46,214 bases of DNA from positions 1-46,214 of IMG/VR virus record IMGVR_UViG_3300008050_000082; one strand, 5' to 3'. Below the pieces are notes generated by a model. That model did no database searches, was not told the origin of the DNA, and worked only from the letters and a program-made list of their open reading frames with translations. How positions within the stretch are numbered: the stretch's first letter is position 1; the number at the start of each line of letters is the position of its first letter. Source of the DNA: a virus. Both the position numbers and the translations under genes were made by a program. Below, piece by piece: positions 40,515-46,214 of the stretch.

Positions 40515-41759
40515 ATGTCAACCGATTTTGAAAACATCAATGGTCCAATTACAGCCATTGCTGCGATGATCCTTTCACGGATTGCAAACTACGAAGAGAA
40601 GAAAGCCGCTTGGCGATTTGTGAAGAAGGAGTTGGAGCCTGAGTTCCGGCGCCTCCTGGCTATCCCTGATGAGTGGGGAATTAAGTCGTATGAGCTCTTT
40701 GACTTCGACATCGATGAAGAGAACAGTCTCATTCTTTTGAATTACACCAAGCAGGCGCATGCAGTTCTCCACTCAATTGAGGGTGGCTGGACAGAGGTTG
40801 TGCGACTGATCCGCGGATTGGTGTTTAAGTTTGATAGGCATGAGAGAACTGAAAGAGCAGCGTGTGGCGAGACACTTCATCGTGATGATTCAATCGGTGA
40901 TGTTAGGCTCGTTTCTCGTGGCTTTGAAAAGTTCTTTAACTACGACGAAATCTCCGAGGTCAAGTGGGACATGCTCGATGATGAGCTGCATCCTGTTTGG
41001 TCTAAGGAAGATGGTGCTATGGTCGAGTACTTCGTCCACAATGGTGAGCTTCGCTGCACAACTCGCGGCCGCCTCCAGACGCAGTACAGTGACATTGGTC
41101 TTGAACTACTAACAAAGCGACAGTTTGAATCGATGAATGCAAAGCGTCGAATCTTGAATATGCCGCCTGTGATGAATATCATCTGTGAGTTAATTGCACC
41201 TGAATCGAGGGTCCATGTTGACTATGGCAATGAGAAGAAGCTTTTCTTACTTGCAGCATACGACGATAATTGTGAAAAGCTTGATATTGCAAGCTTGGAG
41301 TGGATTGCTAGAGAACTTAAGGTTTCCACACCCCCGATGTTCATGATGAATAAATCTGCTGTTCGTGATCTCATCACAGATCGCCAGTTTAAGAACAAAG
41401 AGGGCTTCGTCATTGATTTTGGCAACCGCCTTGTAAAGTTTAAGTTCATTGATTATCTCAATCTTATGGTGCAGACGAAACTGTCATACAAGTACATCAT
41501 GTCATGCGATATGGGTGGGCGCCTCGAAAGAATGCTGCCTCTCCTTGACGGTGAAATCCAGCCGCTTGCTTGGCAGATGGTTGAAGATTTGCGCCAGTGT
41601 GTTGACAACAGTGAAGATCATTGGTCTCTTTATAGTCTTTGGAAGCCTGACTCTCCAGAGGGGGGTGAATCGTATTTCCGCACGATCGCCAGAAAGTACT
41701 TTAAACACCGAAAGGGAATTATGAGTGAGAAGCTTGCTGCAGCAGCAACGCAGCATTAG
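40515..41759 (+). CDS. RNA ligase, T4 Rnl1 family
   Basis: 414 residues (T4 Rnl1 374). The nucleotidyltransferase motifs are present in order: motif I SKEDGAM with the adenylated Lys164; upstream LIRGLVF and SRGFEKFFNYDE; motif III/IIIa NIICELIAPESRVHV and LFLLAAYD; motif IV KEGFVIDF; motif V VKFKFIDYL. The family uses ATP to join 5'-phosphate and 3'-OH ends of RNA and repairs tRNA cut by host anticodon nucleases. No polynucleotide kinase is visible in this window. AGGGAG precedes the ATG. It overlaps the next gene by 35 bases. Confidence 0.88.
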   Translation: MSTDFENINGPITAIAAMILSRIANYEEKKAAWRFVKKELEPEFRRLLAIPDEWGIKSYELFDFDIDEENSLILLNYTKQAHAVLHSIEGGWTEVVRLIRGLVFKFDRHERTERAACGETLHRDDSIGDVRLVSRGFEKFFNYDEISEVKWDMLDDELHPVWSKEDGAMVEYFVHNGELRCTTRGRLQTQYSDIGLELLTKRQFESMNAKRRILNMPPVMNIICELIAPESRVHVDYGNEKKLFLLAAYDDNCEKLDIASLEWIARELKVSTPPMFMMNKSAVRDLITDRQFKNKEGFVIDFGNRLVKFKFIDYLNLMVQTKLSYKYIMSCDMGGRLERMLPLLDGEIQPLAWQMVEDLRQCVDNSEDHWSLYSLWKPDSPEGGESYFRTIARKYFKHRKGIMSEKLAAAATQH

Positions 41760-42231
41760 AATCTTCTCACGACACATCAAGCTCAGACATGAGCGTAATA
41801 ATTTTCTGCTAGCTCTTACTGCACATATTGTGCAGCGCCTGATTGGAGATGCGCCATTAACAATCAACATTGTTAAGCATTTCGTAAACAGCAGTACAAG
41901 AGGAATGACACGTATAATGCGTGACGGTCAAGTGAATGTTGAGGTGCTCGGGAAGTTCTATACAGCTGCTAGAAAAGGTAAGAGAGATGATGTCCTCATG
42001 TATATTAGAATATTAGTACATGAGCTTACGCATGTAAAACAACATCTTGATGGCAGGCCATTTGGTGTGACGCTAGACGATCCACACTATTTTCAAAATA
42101 TGGCTGAGCATGAAGCAAAGTTGAGTGAAGCACACACATCGGAAGCAATGGGGCGACTTTTGGATAATTTCACACGAATGAAGAAAGATTTAGAGCATGA
42201 GTTTGAATTGCTCGATTGTACACGAAAGTGA
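41725..42231 (+). CDS. Small protein with HELTH metallopeptidase motif
   Basis: 168 residues from GTG 41725, 8 bases after AAAGGGA in the RNA ligase gene. Basic N-terminus. At residues 98-103 lies VHELTHVKQH, an HExxH site, with NMAEHEAKLSEAHTSEAMGR about 25 residues later supplying possible third ligand residues. This matches small zincin-type domains as in the C-terminal region of the larger protein at 11812. Substrate unknown. Confidence 0.6.
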   Translation: MRSLLQQQRSIRIFSRHIKLRHERNNFLLALTAHIVQRLIGDAPLTINIVKHFVNSSTRGMTRIMRDGQVNVEVLGKFYTAARKGKRDDVLMYIRILVHELTHVKQHLDGRPFGVTLDDPHYFQNMAEHEAKLSEAHTSEAMGRLLDNFTRMKKDLEHEFELLDCTRK

Positions 42232-42523
42232 AGATGTACCCTGCAATATACCCGATATCCATGGAAGGCCAAATTGCAAATATCAATTGCGTGTAATTAC
42301 TGGTCATGACATATCAATGGCAGGTGAGAATATAGCTGCTGAGCTTGATGATCACAAAGCATCATTACGCTGCACATTAATTTGTGCCAGGCAAGGTCCA
42401 ATGTCACATGCAGCAATTGGTGTAGTAGAAGATATCACCCGCCAATATTCAACAAAGCTTGAGCGTGATGGGCTTATTAGACTAAGGGGTGAATACGAGA
42501 AAGTCGGGTTTGCAGATGAATAA
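42197..42523 (+). CDS. Unknown protein
   Basis: 108 residues from ATG 42197, overlapping the previous gene by 35 bases. Contains four Cys (NCSIVHES, VPCNIP, PNCKYQ, LRCTLICAR) and a mixed alpha/beta profile. No family recognised. The overlap start has a GAGCATGAG context, a weak ribosome site, so the true start could be later. Confidence 0.45.
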   Translation: MSLNCSIVHESEDVPCNIPDIHGRPNCKYQLRVITGHDISMAGENIAAELDDHKASLRCTLICARQGPMSHAAIGVVEDITRQYSTKLERDGLIRLRGEYEKVGFADE

Positions 42524-42544
42524 ACACAGGCTTGGAGCAAACAG

Positions 42545-42865
42545 ATGTTAATGTGGAATGAATATTTGAGTTTCGTTGCGCTTGTCTGCGCGCTTGTTAT
42601 TGTTGGTGCTTTAGTAGCAATTGGGCCTGGGTTTAATGCTGCAGAAATATTTCCAACAGGAACAGCGGCAACGGAGCAGCGCGCGGGAATCTTTTTGAGT
42701 GAAGAGTTTCCGCATGAAGATGGTTTCACCTATGGTGTGGTTTGCTATAGTCCGCCGACGTGGTGCAATGCAACAGTGCTAAATGGCCATCCGCCATACC
42801 GCACCATTCAGTATCTTTCACTTTATTGCGGTGACAGAGAGTGCCGTATTGATAATGGAGAATGA
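42545..42865 (+). CDS. Small membrane-anchored protein
   Basis: 106 residues. Residues 8-28 form one hydrophobic helix (LSFVALVCALVIVGALVAIG), preceded by few charges, so an N-terminal anchor or uncleaved signal is likely. The rest is polar with four Cys (VVCYSPPTWCNA, LYCGDRECR) that could make disulfides outside the membrane. ATG 42551 is an alternative start. No family recognised; an exclusion or host-envelope role is a guess. Confidence 0.6.
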   Translation: MLMWNEYLSFVALVCALVIVGALVAIGPGFNAAEIFPTGTAATEQRAGIFLSEEFPHEDGFTYGVVCYSPPTWCNATVLNGHPPYRTIQYLSLYCGDRECRIDNGE

Positions 42866-42869
42866 GAAA

Positions 42870-43208
42870 ATGGAAAATGTAAAGCTTGACGAGGGTTTTG
42901 TCCAGGTTGTAATTTGGCCAGCGACGCTTGTTGAACCAAGTAATTCAACAGCATTTGAGAGTTGGGCCGAAACTGAATTTGGCGTCACTGTACAATATCT
43001 TGAAGAGATTAGAACACTTCCAGATGAGACTGGCCCTGGCGGACGCAATGACGTCTTTTTTGCAATTGCAAGTGGTGACATTGCAAAGTTTGCTGTGCCT
43101 CGTCTAGCGTATGGAATGCGCTGGATTGAAGATGCTGTTAGCGAAGTAAATGGTGGAAACGTGCTTTACCCTGAGCGTGTCATGGGTTATTGCAGCTGGG
43201 ATGCATAA
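42870..43208 (+). CDS. Unknown acidic protein
   Basis: About 112 residues from ATG 42870, with GGAG 9 bases upstream; the frame is open further upstream but that part only overlaps the membrane protein. Beta/alpha mix (GFVQVVIWPATLVEP, VFFAIASGDIAKFAVPRL), acidic. No family recognised. Confidence 0.55.
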   Translation: MENVKLDEGFVQVVIWPATLVEPSNSTAFESWAETEFGVTVQYLEEIRTLPDETGPGGRNDVFFAIASGDIAKFAVPRLAYGMRWIEDAVSEVNGGNVLYPERVMGYCSWDA

Positions 43209-43847
43209 ATGCGCTTTAACAGAGAAACAAGAAGGTGGAATAGAAGGCTGGTCAAGCAGATCCTTACGCGTGACGTAATAGTTGCGGCCGTTAGTGAGTA
43301 TGATCGCTTTTTTGCATCCTTCGGGCGGGCATCAAAGAAATATCTCTCAACTCAACTTGAACCGCGTGAATTAGGCGGGATCATGGGAATTGCCTGGGAG
43401 AAAGTTTTGTTCAAGGCAATGTCAACACACATCACACTGAATTCATTAGGTTTGTTGGAAGACGTTGGCGCTGATGCTCTTGGTGCTGGAGGGGATTTCG
43501 TTTTTACAGACAACGATAATAGAAGCATGGTCTTAGAAGTAAAGATTACAGGGCAGCGCACGCCAAATTGGATTACAAATACAGTGGCTCTAATGAGAAA
43601 GGACCATCTAACAAGGCCAGTAAATTACATTCTTACAGCCCGCGGCGACAGCACTGTTTTCTCAGCAACTGCGCTTGCGATTGGACCGAATGATTGGAAT
43701 ATGCCGCGCGGCAAATCAAAATCTGCAAGAGCATCATCATTCGACAAGAGTGTCTTTTTGCAGAAAGGCCGGAGCGTAAAGCTTATTGGCAAAGCATCTA
43801 GGATAGGAACAGCTGGAGGCGTTCGTCTAGAGAAAGGTAAGCTTTGA
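43209..43847 (+). CDS. Possible PD-(D/E)XK nuclease-like protein
   Basis: 212 residues. A helix with Glu64 (GIAWEKVLFKA) is followed by GGDFVFT (Asp96) and SMVLEVKITGQ (Glu110-x-Lys112), the E...D...ExK order of the restriction endonuclease-like fold. The N-terminal 25 residues and C-terminal 45 are basic, as for DNA binding. This is a motif-level assignment. It could be a Holliday junction, repair or anti-defence nuclease, or a fold with no nuclease activity. It overlaps the next frame by four bases. Confidence 0.45.
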   Translation: MRFNRETRRWNRRLVKQILTRDVIVAAVSEYDRFFASFGRASKKYLSTQLEPRELGGIMGIAWEKVLFKAMSTHITLNSLGLLEDVGADALGAGGDFVFTDNDNRSMVLEVKITGQRTPNWITNTVALMRKDHLTRPVNYILTARGDSTVFSATALAIGPNDWNMPRGKSKSARASSFDKSVFLQKGRSVKLIGKASRIGTAGGVRLEKGKL

Positions 43848-44086
43848 AAGCGAAGCCTGAAGCGCGGTTTGTAATTATTGATAGCAAGGGTTACTATAAT
43901 CCTGTACTCTCTGACGTAAAAACTGGTAGGCCTGTTGTCTTTAAAGATAAGGAAACTGCAATGGGCATGCTAAACGTGCTGCAAAAGAATGATGCCAAGG
44001 TAAAGACTGACCCAGATCGTTTTAAGATTAAAGTTCTCACACTAACACCTGAGATCTACAAAATGTTGAGCAACGACATTATTTGA
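43844..44086 (+). CDS. Unknown small basic protein
   Basis: 80 residues from TTG 43844, overlapping the previous stop (TTGA), with AAAGG upstream. Strand-rich start (RFVIIDSKGYYNPVLSD) and basic C-terminal half. No family recognised. It ends where a promoter-like site begins. Confidence 0.5.
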   Translation: MKAKPEARFVIIDSKGYYNPVLSDVKTGRPVVFKDKETAMGMLNVLQKNDAKVKTDPDRFKIKVLTLTPEIYKMLSNDII

Positions 44087-44114
44087 TTCCGTGAAGAAAA
44101 CTTGTTGTTACAAT
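44086..44114 (+). promoter_or_regulatory. Candidate phage promoter (ATTCCG, 17 bases, TACAAT)
   Basis: ATTCCG at 44086-44091 and TACAAT at 44109-44114 are 17 bases apart in the 56-base gap before the gene at 44143. AAAGGT follows the -10 directly, as at 25192. It would drive the AAA+ ATPase group. Confidence 0.65.
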
Positions 44115-44142
44115 AAAGGTAACAGGAATGAAAGGTTTATAA

Positions 44143-44364
44143 ATGCGTAGCGACCATGATAATCCAGCAGCAGCAAATCGAAAAGCTGTTGTTAAGCGTA
44201 GTAAGACTCGTGCAATCGGTATTGCAGGTCAAAAACGAACGACAAAGAAAGGAGATGTTTTTCACTATAGGGTTATTGATGGTGTTGAGACGCTTGTAAA
44301 AGTGTCAGCGCGCGGGCGGGATTATGAACCGCTTGATTATTTCAGGATGAAGCTGGGGCGATAA
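44143..44364 (+). CDS. Small basic protein
   Basis: 73 residues, strongly basic (NRKAVVKRSKTRAIGIAGQK), with a short beta-rich end (VFHYRVIDG). It may bind nucleic acid, but no family is recognised. It stands first after the promoter at 44086 and 4 bases before the AAA+ gene. Confidence 0.55.
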   Translation: MRSDHDNPAAANRKAVVKRSKTRAIGIAGQKRTTKKGDVFHYRVIDGVETLVKVSARGRDYEPLDYFRMKLGR

Positions 44365-44368
44365 CACG

Positions 44369-45988
44369 ATGTTTTGGGAAGAAGAAGATTTTGAGCGTTA
44401 TCTTGGACGCTTGGGAAAAACTAATACTGCGCTTCCGGGTTTCTTTATTCCGCTGAAGCAAGTTGTGCGTTCGCTTGTCCAGCCGAGAAAAGGTCTGCTT
44501 TCAAAGCTCGACGCAGGATTTGATATCGCAGATGCTGTCAAGCAGTACCGCGAGTCGATTGAGAATACTGACGATTACGAAATTGAAGAAGACATTGACC
44601 ATGTTGACTTGTGGCTTGAAGATAACGACTGCTACATGCTGACAGAGGATAGAGCAGGCGCCGAGCTTGTTCGTGAAATCCTCATCCCTTGCGTTAAGGG
44701 CCTGAAGCGTGAGCGAATCAAGATCAAGAATGCAGAAGGACAAATCCTGGCAACGGAGGTCATTGCTTTCACATACGAGTTTGAAGGAACTGTTGATTAC
44801 TTTGCTGTGAAATACGAGGTCGGCAGAAGGAAGAATACCGCCGCCACTCGCTCCGGTGAGGCGCATGAAGATTCTGATGAGGAATTGCTGCGCTGGTCAA
44901 GCGGGCCATACTTTCATATCAAAGATTCTGATGATTCTGACATGGGGATATCGCGAAAACGATTCAACGATTGGTTGACAAAGGCATTTTGGGATTTCTA
45001 TGGCTCGTCTGTTGTAGAGATCGATTTCCAGGCAACCTACCATGGTGATCGACCAATCATCAACGCTGAGAACGACGTCAAGAACTATATTGGACTTGGC
45101 GGAACGCTGGCTGAAGTTGAGCAGGTTGCTGAAGATACGAGTCTCTTCATGGAGGCTGGCTTTTCTAGATCAATCATGCTGCTGGGCCCACCTGGGGTTG
45201 GCAAGACGACTCTCACACGCGTGATCAACAATCACCTGAGCGGCCGCTGCGTAATTTTGAAGCCAAGCTTCTTTAGAAAGACGAACGGAACAGGGCCCGA
45301 AATCCTGGCAATGCTTGCCCCGAATGTGGTTGTGTTCGATGACTTTGATAGATATGATGTGGACAACAGGGCCCTCCTTCAGATGCTTGAGTGGCTCCCA
45401 AAGAGATTGAGCCCTGTAATTACTGTTGCAACTGTCAACGACATTACAAAGTTTGATAGGGCAGGCTTGCGCCCAGGTCGGTTTGACGAGCTTGTCTATG
45501 TTCCTGCGCCTGACGCGAATGGGCGCAAGATCGTTCTTGATTACTATCTCGATCTGTATAGCACTGACACGAGCAAATCAATTGTTGGTAGTGATTACGC
45601 GCAGATTACAGATTACGTTTGCAAGAATGGCGCTGGAATGACGCCTGCAGACATTGCAGAGCTCGTCAAGACACTGACTGTGTTGGGTCCGAAATTGTTC
45701 ATGGTAAAGTTTCGTGCACTGGCTCGACAGCGCGCCATCTACATGCAGATCTTTGATGAAACGCAGAAGCTGTGGTCCATGTCTACAGCTGGTGAAGATG
45801 TTGATATCACTGAGCCTGGGCTGGTTGCTGTTGATACAAAATTCTCACAAGCAGATATGGAATGGCCCGTGCCGGATCCCGAGGACCTGCCCGACGCTGA
45901 ATTTGATTCGGCTGTTGCACATTTCACAGATGACTATGAAACTAATACATGTATGTGTGGTATTAGAGATTGCGTACTTGCAGTATGA
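44369..45988 (+). CDS. BCS1-like AAA+ ATPase
   Basis: 539 residues. The N-terminal 250 residues are unlike known adaptor domains to my eye. The AAA core has Walker A LLGPPGVGKTT (about 271-281), Walker B NVVVFDDFD (319-327), sensor 1 ATVND (Asn357) and LRPGRFDE with Arg finger-type residues (367-374), the arrangement in BCS1/ftsH-type AAA proteins. The C-terminal tail is acidic and ends CMCGIRDCVL. These hexameric machines unfold or move proteins. It has no HslU-type features and no sign of pairing with the HslV-like protein at 25905. Confidence 0.82.
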   Translation: MFWEEEDFERYLGRLGKTNTALPGFFIPLKQVVRSLVQPRKGLLSKLDAGFDIADAVKQYRESIENTDDYEIEEDIDHVDLWLEDNDCYMLTEDRAGAELVREILIPCVKGLKRERIKIKNAEGQILATEVIAFTYEFEGTVDYFAVKYEVGRRKNTAATRSGEAHEDSDEELLRWSSGPYFHIKDSDDSDMGISRKRFNDWLTKAFWDFYGSSVVEIDFQATYHGDRPIINAENDVKNYIGLGGTLAEVEQVAEDTSLFMEAGFSRSIMLLGPPGVGKTTLTRVINNHLSGRCVILKPSFFRKTNGTGPEILAMLAPNVVVFDDFDRYDVDNRALLQMLEWLPKRLSPVITVATVNDITKFDRAGLRPGRFDELVYVPAPDANGRKIVLDYYLDLYSTDTSKSIVGSDYAQITDYVCKNGAGMTPADIAELVKTLTVLGPKLFMVKFRALARQRAIYMQIFDETQKLWSMSTAGEDVDITEPGLVAVDTKFSQADMEWPVPDPEDLPDAEFDSAVAHFTDDYETNTCMCGIRDCVLAV

Positions 45989-46214
45989 AATTACAAAATA
46001 AGTTCAAGCCATCCTCTGATCAAGAGACAGTGATTACAATTCACGATGCGCAAGAGTATGCGTATGTTTCATCTACGCAGTTGCCTGTTATGCGTTTGCT
46101 ACGACAGATTTGTGAGGGCGATACAGGGCGCATGGTTTTTGACGGAAGTGATTTTGTTGAGTGTGCTATTGACAAGCGTCATATCTCACTGAACGAAAAA
46201 GCTTACTCACCGAG
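45985..46214 (+). CDS. Unknown protein, N-terminal part (truncated by window end)
   Basis: From ATG 45985, sharing ATGA with the previous stop, the frame is open to the end of the window (76 codons). It begins MKLQNKFKPSSDQETVITIH and shows an alpha/beta mix. The 3' end is outside the window, so neither length nor family can be given. Confidence 0.5.
   Translation, partial: MKLQNKFKPSSDQETVITIHDAQEYAYVSSTQLPVMRLLRQICEGDTGRMVFDGSDFVECAIDKRHISLNEKAYSP

Noticed and set aside
25905-45988. HslV-like protein and the AAA+ ATPase at 44369 as a proteasome pair
   Set aside because: The ATPase has BCS1-type features and no HslU-like region, and the genes are about 18 kb apart in separate operons.

Overview
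The window is a piece of a large double-stranded DNA bacteriophage genome, most likely a contractile-tailed (myovirus) member of the wider T4-like superfamily. The evidence is a tail tube protein of the gp19 family, a gp26-like baseplate assembly protein, a tape measure protein and a run of baseplate genes, followed by a T4-style replication set (gp32-like single-strand binding protein, UvsX/RecA-like recombinase, DnaB/gp41-like helicase, RNase H-like flap nuclease, RNA ligase 1). Every gene I support is on the + strand. Stops and starts overlap repeatedly (ATGA, TAATG, GTGA), coding density is very high, and no gap reaches 300 bases. The host cannot be named from the sequence. No tRNA, CRISPR array, insertion sequence or attachment site was seen.

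Layout: 1-10.4 kb is the tail and baseplate block, with a probable programmed +1 frameshift just before the tape measure gene and an N-acetylmuramoyl-L-alanine amidase inside the block. 10.4-16 kb holds a short family A DNA polymerase, a large HELTH metallopeptidase-like protein, small unknown genes and the gp32-like protein, followed by a perfect 19-bp inverted repeat. 16-25 kb is the replication and nucleotide core: recombinase, DHH phosphoesterase, flap nuclease, helicase, B12-type (class II) ribonucleotide reductase and a MazG/dUTPase-like pyrophosphohydrolase. 25-29 kb holds an HslV/proteasome-like threonine peptidase homologue, a SPOUT RNA methyltransferase and a GMP reductase/IMP dehydrogenase family enzyme. 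29-32.5 kb is a full-length bacterial-type DNA polymerase III alpha subunit (DnaE). 33-36.4 kb is a cluster of glycosyltransferase-like protein, deoxynucleotide kinase, thymidylate-synthase-family enzyme with the dCMP-type Asp, and dCMP deaminase. 36.4-46.2 kb contains unknown proteins, an FmdB-like zinc ribbon protein, RNA ligase, a second HELTH protein, a PD-(D/E)XK-like protein and a BCS1-like AAA+ ATPase.

How it fits together: the phage makes its own deoxynucleotides, replicates with its own helicase, recombinase and two unrelated DNA polymerases, and probably modifies cytosine by a T4-like route (dCMP hydroxymethylation, kinase, glycosylation, with a candidate dCTPase nearby). Several short intergenic gaps share a promoter-like signature, TTCCG, then 17 bases, then TANAAT. 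It stands upstream of separate early or middle gene groups and looks like a phage-specific variant of a sigma70-type promoter.
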